Shown here: positions 9,982 to 15,745 of the stretch, in pieces
Numbering within the stretch: position 1 is the first letter of the stretch
Layout: each line of letters opens with the position of its first letter
Assembly: GCA_041750975.1 (NCBI GenBank)
Contig: JBGSYN010000163.1
Span: 1 to 30,668 of the forward strand
Source of the DNA: JBGSYN01 sp041750975
GTDB taxonomy: Bacteria; Pseudomonadota; Alphaproteobacteria; Geminicoccales; Geminicoccaceae
DNA length: 30,668 bases
Reading direction: 5' to 3'
The notes under the pieces: model-generated
Database searches by the model: none
Seen by the model: the letters and a program-made list of their open reading frames with translations, nothing else
What the model was told of the DNA's origin: nothing
Program-made: the position numbers and the translations under genes

Positions 9982-10306
9982 AACCGTACCTCGATCAAGA
10001 CCGTGAAGACGCCGAAGGCGCCGTCAACAAAGCGTTATCCTATAGCGCTGGCCAAAGAGCCCTGCTCAGAAGATGGTGATCGCGCCGTGATCCGTGCCCG
10101 CTTGTCCCAGGATCGGCCGGTCGTTTCAGCATAAGGTTGAGTGAGCCGCCCCGACAACCACTCTGCTGCCATGCAGCAAAATCAATGCTGCATTGCAACA
10201 ATTCTCACTTCTCTCTGGATCGATCAAGGTACATATCAGACGAGGACAAGAAACCACCGTTGCAGTTGCGCTTCGGTGTGATTGCTCCCCTGAAAGGAAG
10301 AAGACC
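9982..10306. other. Divergent intergenic region between cyclase and DUF1127 gene
   Basis: This 325-base gap separates two divergently transcribed genes. Short overlapping reading frames here look like no known protein. It contains a duplicated TGCTGC dyad element (listed separately) and the ribosome binding site of the DUF1127 gene (AGGAAG just before 10307). I could not assign a convincing -35/-10 pair for either gene by eye. Confidence 0.55.
10164..10197. repeat. Duplicated TGCTGC dyad element upstream of the DUF1127 gene
   Basis: TGCTGC (10164-10169) and GCAGCA (10173-10178) form a 6-bp dyad around CAT. Eight bases further on the related half-palindrome TGCTGCATTGCA (10186-10197) follows. 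The pair lies 110-143 bases before the DUF1127 start and could be an operator or an RNA stem. Confidence 0.45.
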
Positions 10307-10540
10307 ATGTCGACCAGATTATTCAACCCAACGGACTATCCGCGGGTTGTCGCCGAGCATAACAACGAAGCCTTCGGTTTCGTCAGTCGCGCCTGGAACA
10401 CGCTCAGCGCGCGCTACGACGAGTGGTGGGCCTATCGCGCTACGGTCAATGAGCTGGAACGGCTCACCGACCGCGAACTCGAGGATATCGGCATCTTGCG
10501 CGCCGACATCCGTCGGATCGCCAGCGGCGCCAGCGTCTAA
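10307..10540 (+). CDS. DUF1127 domain-containing small protein
   Basis: This 77-residue protein matches the DUF1127 family, small arginine-rich proteins common in alphaproteobacteria. Some members act as RNA-binding regulators of sRNA stability or phosphate and stress responses. The domain occupies the C-terminal half: WWAYRATVNELERLTDRELE followed by DIGILRADIRRIASG, the typical 'L..L.D.eL.DIGi.R.dI' pattern. The ATG at 10307 is preceded by a good AGGAAG site. A longer frame from 10193 lacks any family similarity in its extra part. The gene is monocistronic and ends in a structured 3' UTR and a strong terminator. The specific role here is unknown. Confidence 0.88.
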   Translation: MSTRLFNPTDYPRVVAEHNNEAFGFVSRAWNTLSARYDEWWAYRATVNELERLTDRELEDIGILRADIRRIASGASV

Positions 10541-10587
10541 TCAGACCCGCGGGAAAACCCAAGGCAGCTGAATCAAAGCCAGGGTTT

Positions 10588-10619
10588 GTCTCGGATCATT
10601 GCCGACGGCAGATCGAGAC
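10588..10619 (+). ncRNA. Structured 3' UTR hairpin, possible 3' UTR-derived sRNA with the downstream terminator
   Basis: GTCTCG (10588-10593) pairs with CGAGAC (10614-10619). ATC pairs with GAT after a one-base bulge, and TGCC pairs with GGCA around GAC, for 13 base pairs in all with two small bulges. The stem lies 47 bases after the DUF1127 stop and 24 bases before an intrinsic terminator, so a short stable RNA of about 90 bases could be released. In Rhodobacter a DUF1127 mRNA yields sRNAs from its 3' UTR; the CCUCCUCCC motif of those RNAs is not present here. Structure is seen; the sRNA is inferred. Confidence 0.4.
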
Positions 10620-10643
10620 TACATCTTTCGCGGATTGCGATGA

Positions 10644-10674
10644 ACGGGCCGGATACCAATACCGGCCCGTTTTT
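10644..10674 (+). terminator. Rho-independent terminator of the DUF1127 gene
   Basis: ACGGGCCGG (10644-10652) and CCGGCCCGT (10662-10670) form a perfect 9-bp GC-rich stem with a nine-base loop, followed directly by a T-run. It is the clearest intrinsic terminator in the window and separates the DUF1127 transcript from the cys operon. Confidence 0.92.
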
Positions 10675-10753
10675 CTTTGGCCGCCCTATTTCAAAGCCTA
10701 GGCTCAAAAAAACTCGAAACAACATAGCATTTTTGTTAAATAAACGAAAATAC

Positions 10754-10782
10754 GTTCCTTGTTTGCATAAATACCCTATACT
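10754..10782 (+). promoter_or_regulatory. Probable promoter of the cysG operon
   Basis: A strong -10, TATACT (10777-10782), sits in an AT-rich tract. The -35 at 17 bases is poor (GTTCCT), which is usual for promoters needing an activator such as a CysB-like LysR protein. A small dyad AACG-N6-CGTT lies just upstream at 10743-10756. The predicted transcript would have a leader of about 80 bases. Confidence 0.4.
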
Positions 10783-10794
10783 ACATTCCGATTT

Positions 10795-10842
10795 GTCCGA
10801 CTTGCGCCTGCAATAGTCCCTACTCGCCGGCAGGCATCGGAC
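10795..10842 (+). promoter_or_regulatory. Two-stem leader structure before cysG
   Basis: Two nested stems are seen in the 5' UTR. The outer stem is GTCCGA (10795-10800) with TCGGAC (10837-10842). The inner stem is GCCTGC (10806-10811) with GCAGGC (10830-10835), closing an 18-base loop. The fold ends 12 bases before the Shine-Dalgarno AGGAGA. It does not match any riboswitch consensus I know. It may control translation start of the sulfite-assimilation operon or be only a stabilising stem. Confidence 0.4.
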
Positions 10843-10867
10843 GACCCATGCAACAGGAGATCGCCGG

Positions 10868-12298
10868 GTGCGCTACTTTCCGATCTTTGTCGACACCCGA
10901 GAACAAATCGTGCTCGTGGTCGGCGGCAATGAGCAGGCGGCTCAAAAACTGAGATTACTGCGCAAGACCGAAGCCGTCCTGAATGTTGTCTCAACCGAGG
11001 TCGAAACCGAGATCGAAGACTTGGCACGGCACGGACGGATCGTTCTGGCTCGGCGGCCGTTCAACGAGAGCGATCTCACTGGCTGCAGCCTCGTTTATGT
11101 GGCCGACGAGGGCGACGATAGCCTGCTCGAAGCCGTTCGCCAGGCAGCGCAGGCGCGCCATATTCCCGTCAACATCGTCGATCGGCCGGAACTCAGCGAT
11201 TTCATCACGCCTGCCATCGTCGATCGCGATCCGATCGTTTGCGCCATCGGCAGCGAAGGCACGGCCCCTGTCCTCGCCCGGCGCATCCGCGAGACCCTGG
11301 AAAGCCTGCTGCCTTCAAGGCTCGGCCAGGTTGCCCGTAAAGCTGGTGAACTCAGGCCCTGGCTGGCTTCAAGGGTCAAGAGCGGACGCGATCGGCGCCG
11401 CTTCTGGGATGGCTTTTTCGATGGCCCTGTGGCCCAACGAATCCTTGCGGGCGAGACCGGCGATTTTGCGGCGGCTCTGGAGCAAACCATCCTCACGAGG
11501 GACGATTGCGGCCGGGTGCTGCTCGTCGGCGCCGGGCCCGGCGACCCCGATCTACTGACCTTCAAAGCGATGCGGGCACTGCAGTCGGCCGATGTCATCG
11601 TCCATGATCGGCTCGTCGGTCCGGGTATCCTCGACTATGCGCGCCGCGACGCCGAGCGGATCGATGTCGGCAAGAGGCCGGGCAAGCCGTCGCCGAAACA
11701 GGACGACATTTCGCGGATCCTTGTCGAGCAGGCACGGCAAGGCAAAACCGTGGTGCGGCTGAAGGGCGGCGATCCTCTGGTATTCGGGCGCGCCGGCGAG
11801 GAACTCGAGGCGTTGCGCGCCGCGAACATCGAGGTCGAGATCGTTCCCGGCATCACCGCAGCACTGGCTGCGGCGGCGGTCTGTCAGGCGACGCTCACCG
11901 AGCGCCTGCACCGGCGCCGGCTCACCTTTCTGACCGGTCATGCCACCGACGGCCCGGCCAGCCATGACTGGCAGGCACTGGCCCAACCTGGCCAGGCGCT
12001 CGCCATCTATATGGGGGTTGGCTCTGCCTCGCATATTCAACAAAACCTGCTGCAACACGGCGCCGATCCGGAAACCAAGGTGACGCTGGTCGAGAACGCC
12101 ACGCTGCCGAGCCAGAAGATCGCCGCGGGCAGGTTAGCCGATCTTACCGAACTGGTGATCGATCATGCGATCAAAGGCCCGGCAATGATCTTCATCGGCA
12201 CGGCACCCCTTGCCGCAAGAGAGTTCGTCGGCGCGCCCGGCGACACTCGCTCCGCCCCTGAGCGAGCGGCGGACGCGGGCATCGGAGCGATGTCATGA
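10868..12298 (+). CDS. cysG: Siroheme synthase CysG (uroporphyrinogen-III methyltransferase / precorrin-2 dehydrogenase / ferrochelatase)
   Basis: This bifunctional enzyme makes siroheme, the cofactor of the sulfite reductase encoded downstream. Residues 1-about 150 form the dehydrogenase/ferrochelatase half, with NAD-binding VVGGNEQAAQKL at 18-29 and Asp105 (VNIVDR), the residue essential in Salmonella CysG. Residues 216-455 form the SAM-dependent methyltransferase, with VGAGPGDPDLLT, VRLKGGDPLVFGR and VPGITAALAAAAV. The length of 476 is normal. The start is GTG at 10868, supported by AGGAGA eight bases upstream; the nearby ATG at 10848 is out of frame. The stop overlaps the next start as ATGA, so the operon is translationally coupled. 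Confidence 0.97.
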   Translation: MRYFPIFVDTREQIVLVVGGNEQAAQKLRLLRKTEAVLNVVSTEVETEIEDLARHGRIVLARRPFNESDLTGCSLVYVADEGDDSLLEAVRQAAQARHIPVNIVDRPELSDFITPAIVDRDPIVCAIGSEGTAPVLARRIRETLESLLPSRLGQVARKAGELRPWLASRVKSGRDRRRFWDGFFDGPVAQRILAGETGDFAAALEQTILTRDDCGRVLLVGAGPGDPDLLTFKAMRALQSADVIVHDRLVGPGILDYARRDAERIDVGKRPGKPSPKQDDISRILVEQARQGKTVVRLKGGDPLVFGRAGEELEALRAANIEVEIVPGITAALAAAAVCQATLTERLHRRRLTFLTGHATDGPASHDWQALAQPGQALAIYMGVGSASHIQQNLLQHGADPETKVTLVENATLPSQKIAAGRLADLTELVIDHAIKGPAMIFIGTAPLAAREFVGAPGDTRSAPERAADAGIGAMS

Positions 12299-12579
12299 AC
12301 CTGCAGGTTCTAACCGCGAACCATCTCGCCATGGGCGATGTCGTCTTCCTTGATGCTGCCGACGAATGGGTCCGGGATGTAGCGCAAGCCCGGCTCGCGG
12401 CCACACCGGACGAGGCGGCGGCACTCGAGGCCATCGGCAACGCCCACGTCGACATGAACCTGATCGTCGAGCCCTACCTCATCGATGTCGAGGATCGGAA
12501 CGGCATCCCGGTGCCCTTGCGCAATCGCGAGCGCATCCGCGCCAAGGGACCGACGGTCCACGCTCAATTCCAACGCTGA
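12295..12579 (+). CDS. DUF2849 domain-containing protein
   Basis: This is a 94-residue cytoplasmic protein of the DUF2849 family, found almost always next to cysG and sulfite reductase genes in alphaproteobacteria. It begins MNLQVLTANHLAMGDVVFLD and has the family pattern of a short beta-rich domain followed by an alanine-rich helix and a VEPYLIDV segment. Its function is not established; conserved context suggests a helper of sulfite reductase or siroheme handling. It overlaps cysG by four bases (ATGA), and the next gene starts 42 bases downstream. Confidence 0.88.
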   Translation: MNLQVLTANHLAMGDVVFLDAADEWVRDVAQARLAATPDEAAALEAIGNAHVDMNLIVEPYLIDVEDRNGIPVPLRNRERIRAKGPTVHAQFQR

Positions 12580-12621
12580 TGGTTCGGCACAACCCGGCGA
12601 CAGATCCCGGAGATTGATCTC

Positions 12622-14283
12622 ATGTATCGCTACGATGAATTCGATGCCCGCTTCGTGCGGGAGCGCACCGCCCAGTTCCGCGATCAAGTTGCGCGGCGGC
12701 TCGGTGGCGAGTTGACCGAGGAGGAGTTCAAGCCGCTCCGCCTCATGAACGGGCTCTACCTGCAGCTTCACGCCTATATGCTCCGAATCGCCATCCCCTA
12801 CGGCACGCTGTCCGCGGACCAGATGCGCCAGCTGGCGATGATTGCCGAGCGCTACGACCGCGGCTATGGGCATTTCACGACCCGCCAGAACATCCAGTTC
12901 AACTGGCCGAAACTCGAGGATGTGCCGGCCATTCTCGGTGCCTTGGCCGAGGTCGAAATGCACGCCATTCAAACCTCGGGCAATTGCATCCGCAACGTCA
13001 CCGCCGATCATTGGGCCGGTGCTGCCGCCGACGAAATCGAGGATCCGCGACCCTACAGCGAATTGTTGCGGCAATGGTCGAGCCTGCACCCGGAATTCAG
13101 CTTCCTGCCGCGCAAATTCAAGATCGCCGTCACCGGCGCTCCCAACGACCGTGCCGCCGTCCGCGTCCATGACATTGGCCTGCGGATGCATCGCAACGGC
13201 GAGGGCGAGCCCGGCTTCGAAGTGATGGTCGGCGGCGGTCAGGGCCGCACCCCGATGATCGCCAAGACCGTGCGCGACTGGCTGCCGACCGCGGAATTGC
13301 TCGCCTATACGACCGCCATCATGCGCGTTTACAACCGCTACGGACGCCGCGACAACAAATACAAGGCGCGGATCAAGATCCTCGTCCACGAGCTTGGCCT
13401 CGAGGCCTTCAAGGCGGAAGTCGAAGCCGAGTATGCGAAGGGCGATCACCATCAGGACATCGCGATCACCGAGGACGAACTAGCGCGCATCAAGGCCTAT
13501 TTCGCGCCGCCGGCTTATGCGCAATTGCCGGCCCGCGATCCGGAGCATGACCGGCAGGTCTTCGAGAACCGTGACTTCGGCCATTGGGTCAAGACCAATG
13601 TCGCCCGCCACAAGGTCGACGGCTACGGCATCGTCAACATCTCCTTGAAACCGATTGGGGGCATCCCCGGCGATGCCACAGCGGAGCAGATGCGGATCGT
13701 CGCCGATCTCGCGGAACGATATTCATTCAGCGAGATCTGTGTCTCGCATGCCCAGAACCTGGTGCTGCCGCATGTCCGGATGCGCGATCTTCACGGCCTC
13801 TGGCAGACCCTCGATGCGGCCGGTCTCGCCACCCCGAACCTCGATCTCGTCTCGGACATCATCTCCTGCCCGGGCATGGATTACTGCGCGCTCGCCACGG
13901 CCCGCTCGATCCCGATCGCCCAGGCGATCAGCAATCGCTTCTCTAACCTCGAGCGCCAGCACCGGATCGGCGAGCTGAAGATCAAGATCTCCGGCTGCAT
14001 CAATGCCTGCGGCCATCATCATGTGGGCCATATCGGAATTCTCGGCGTCGACAAGAAGGGCGAGGAATTCTACCAGCTCACTCTCGGCGGCGCCGAAGAC
14101 GAGAATGCGTCGATCGGCAAGATCCTCGGTCCCGGGTTCGCGGGCGACGAGGTGCCGGGTGCGATCGAGACGCTGATCGAGACATATCTCGAGATCCGCC
14201 GCGATGCGGATGAGCGGTTTCTGGACTGCTACCGGCGGGTCGGTCCGCAACCCTTCAAGGAGGCGCTTTATGCCGCTGCTTAA
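12622..14283 (+). CDS. cysI: Assimilatory nitrite/sulfite reductase hemoprotein (siroheme, 4Fe-4S)
   Basis: It reduces sulfite to sulfide with six electrons at a coupled siroheme and 4Fe-4S centre. The four cluster ligands are Cys416 and Cys422 (SCPGMDYC) and Cys459 and Cys463 (GCINACGHH), the canonical CX5C...CX3C pattern. Siroheme-contacting blocks FTTRQNIQFNW (85-95) and SGNCIRNVTAD are present, as is the internal repeat of the ferredoxin-like half-domains. The length is 553 residues. A nitrite reductase role cannot be excluded by motifs alone, but cysG, DUF2849 and DUF934 neighbours point to sulfite. No cysJ flavoprotein is present, so the electron donor is probably ferredoxin or another protein. 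Confidence 0.94.
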   Translation: MYRYDEFDARFVRERTAQFRDQVARRLGGELTEEEFKPLRLMNGLYLQLHAYMLRIAIPYGTLSADQMRQLAMIAERYDRGYGHFTTRQNIQFNWPKLEDVPAILGALAEVEMHAIQTSGNCIRNVTADHWAGAAADEIEDPRPYSELLRQWSSLHPEFSFLPRKFKIAVTGAPNDRAAVRVHDIGLRMHRNGEGEPGFEVMVGGGQGRTPMIAKTVRDWLPTAELLAYTTAIMRVYNRYGRRDNKYKARIKILVHELGLEAFKAEVEAEYAKGDHHQDIAITEDELARIKAYFAPPAYAQLPARDPEHDRQVFENRDFGHWVKTNVARHKVDGYGIVNISLKPIGGIPGDATAEQMRIVADLAERYSFSEICVSHAQNLVLPHVRMRDLHGLWQTLDAAGLATPNLDLVSDIISCPGMDYCALATARSIPIAQAISNRFSNLERQHRIGELKIKISGCINACGHHHVGHIGILGVDKKGEEFYQLTLGGAEDENASIGKILGPGFAGDEVPGAIETLIETYLEIRRDADERFLDCYRRVGPQPFKEALYAAA

Positions 14284-14806
14284 GAAAGGCTCTTTCGGCC
14301 CCGATCCCTGGACCCGCGTCGATGACGAAGCACCATTGCCTGCGGACCGGCCTGTGATCGTCTCGCTTGCCCGCTTGCTCGGCGAAGCGGACGCTGCGTT
14401 CTTCGAGCGGAGCCATTCCGTCGGTGTGTTCCTTCAAGCCGGCGACGATGTCGAAGCCCTTGCGGACTATCTGGGCCGGCTCGGCCTCATAGCACTCGAG
14501 TTTCCCAAATTCTCGGACGGCCGCGCCTTCAGTTCGGCCCGAATCCTGCGCCAGCAGCATCGCTTTGCCGGCGAGATCAGGGCCGTCGGCGATGTCCTGG
14601 TGGATCAATATCAGTTCATGCTCCGCTGCGGGTTCGATGCGTTCGAGATCGCCGAGGGACGGCCGCTGCAAAGCTGGAAGAAGGCGCAGGTCGCGATGAC
14701 CCTCGCCTATCAGAGCGATGACGCCGAGCCAAGCGGCACCGGCGGGCCGGCCCAAAGCATCTTCGAGGCGCGGCGCCGGGCGCACGCCTCGCTCGCCGCC
14801 GAATAG
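14270..14806 (+). CDS. DUF934 domain-containing protein (sulfite-reduction accessory)
   Basis: This 178-residue protein belongs to DUF934, a family linked to sulfite reductase operons and sometimes named as a putative oxidoreductase. Recognisable blocks are LEFPKFSDGRAFSSARILR, VGDVLVDQYQFMLRCGFDAF and the C-terminal SIFEARR segment. The ATG at 14270 lies inside the end of the sulfite reductase gene (14-base overlap) and has a perfect AAGGAGG at 14257-14263, which settles the start; an upstream ATG at 14204 lacks support. It is the last gene of the operon. Biochemical function is not known. No cysH lies between it and the reductase, though that gene is often found here. Confidence 0.88.
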   Translation: MPLLKKGSFGPDPWTRVDDEAPLPADRPVIVSLARLLGEADAAFFERSHSVGVFLQAGDDVEALADYLGRLGLIALEFPKFSDGRAFSSARILRQQHRFAGEIRAVGDVLVDQYQFMLRCGFDAFEIAEGRPLQSWKKAQVAMTLAYQSDDAEPSGTGGPAQSIFEARRRAHASLAAE

Positions 14807-14818
14807 CCGAGGGCCTCG

Positions 14819-15658
14819 CTAGAGCGGCAGCGCGTTCAGGCGATAGAGGGCGCGCAAAAGATCGGTCGGCGGCACATTGCCGAAGCTGGCGCCATAGATC
14901 TCTTCGATTTTGCCGCCGCTGTAGATCCGGCTCAGCGCCCGGTCCACGGCGACCCGGAAATCGCTGTCGCCATGGGCCATCGCCAAGGCGTAGGGCTCGT
15001 TGCTGAACACCCGGTCGGAAAGCACCAGTTCGGCAGGTTCGCCGCGGTCGATATAGTGGAAGATGAGGATCGCGCGGTCGGCGAAATAGGCTTCGACGTC
15101 GCCCTGCGTCAACGCATCGATGCCCGCGTCATGGTCATCGAATGGGACGATCTCGGCCTCGACATTGAGTTCGGCGAGCGCGTTGTTCAGACCCTCCGCC
15201 GTCGTCGTGCCCTGGCGTACGCCGATCCGCTGCCCGGCCAAAGCCTCGAAACTCGCCGCCCCATCGGATCGATAGAGCACGGTAGCGCCGGTGACGAAGG
15301 TCAAAACCGAAAAATCGACCGTCTCGCGGCGTTCGAGGGTAACAGTCGTCGCCCCGCATAGAAGATCGATCCGTCCGTCGGCGATCGCCTCGAAGCGGTC
15401 CTCGGTGCCGACCTCGACAAAATCGATCTCGAGGCTGTCGACACCCAGATGGCTGCCGATCTCGGCTGCGATCTCGGTACAGAGATCGACGCTGTAGCCT
15501 CTAGCCTCGCCCGCCTGATCCTTGAACGAGAAAGGCAGCGCATCGCCACGATAGCCGATCGTGAACGTCCCCTCGGATTTGATCCGATCCAGGGTCTGCG
15601 CCTCCGCCGTAACGCCGGCGAATGCCATCGCCACGCTCAAGACCGCGAAAAACCTCAT
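14819..15658 (-). CDS. Amino-acid-type ABC transporter periplasmic substrate-binding protein
   Basis: This 279-residue secreted solute-binding protein of the PBP family 3 would capture a polar amino acid for an ABC importer. It has a cleavable signal peptide (MRFFAVLSVAMAFAGVTAEA). Conserved segments follow: GTFTIGYRGDALPFSF, GYSVDLCTEIA, the carboxylate-binding TVTLERRETVDFS, QRIGVRQGTTTAEG and VEAYFADRAIL. A good ribosome site, GGAGGAAGG, precedes the ATG at 15658. No permease or ATPase gene accompanies it, so it is an orphan here. The substrate cannot be named. It ends 12 bases from the convergent DUF934 gene and lies downstream of the RTX gene on the same strand. Confidence 0.9.
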   Translation of the reverse strand: MRFFAVLSVAMAFAGVTAEAQTLDRIKSEGTFTIGYRGDALPFSFKDQAGEARGYSVDLCTEIAAEIGSHLGVDSLEIDFVEVGTEDRFEAIADGRIDLLCGATTVTLERRETVDFSVLTFVTGATVLYRSDGAASFEALAGQRIGVRQGTTTAEGLNNALAELNVEAEIVPFDDHDAGIDALTQGDVEAYFADRAILIFHYIDRGEPAELVLSDRVFSNEPYALAMAHGDSDFRVAVDRALSRIYSGGKIEEIYGASFGNVPPTDLLRALYRLNALPL

Positions 15659-15672
15659 GCCGCCTTCCTCCC

Positions 15673-15712
15673 GCTAGCCAAGCCTTGCTAGCCCCTACCC
15701 CGGGCGTCCGGG
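15673..15712. other. Clustered short palindromes between RTX gene and binding-protein gene
   Basis: Two GCTAGC palindromes (15673-15678 and 15687-15692) flank a near-perfect CAAGCCTTG dyad. Beside them CCCGG-GCGT-CCGGG (15699-15712) forms a 5-bp stem. The group lies in the 87-base gap after the RTX stop and before the binding-protein start. There is no T-run; it could be an operator or a weak terminator. Confidence 0.35.
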
Positions 15713-15745
15713 ACAAGCAAGCGGAGAGGCGGCGACCGTCCCGGC

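Larger units (their letters stand above)
10541..10867. other. Intergenic region between DUF1127 gene and cysG
   Basis: This 327-base gap contains the 3' UTR hairpin and terminator described above. It then holds an unusually AT-rich stretch (about 10690-10790) in an otherwise GC-rich window, a -10-like TATACT, and a two-stem leader before cysG. The AT-rich stretch resembles a regulated promoter of LysR type. I see no real gene in it; a 76-codon frame at 10586-10816 reads through the terminator. Confidence 0.6.

Noticed and set aside
10586..10816. 76-codon open frame after the DUF1127 gene
   Set aside because: It reads through the hairpin, the intrinsic terminator and the AT-rich promoter region, has no good ribosome site and no family similarity.
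12310..13452. 380-codon minus-strand open frame opposite DUF2849 and sulfite reductase genes
   Set aside because: It crosses an intergenic gap between two real genes and lacks any known motif.
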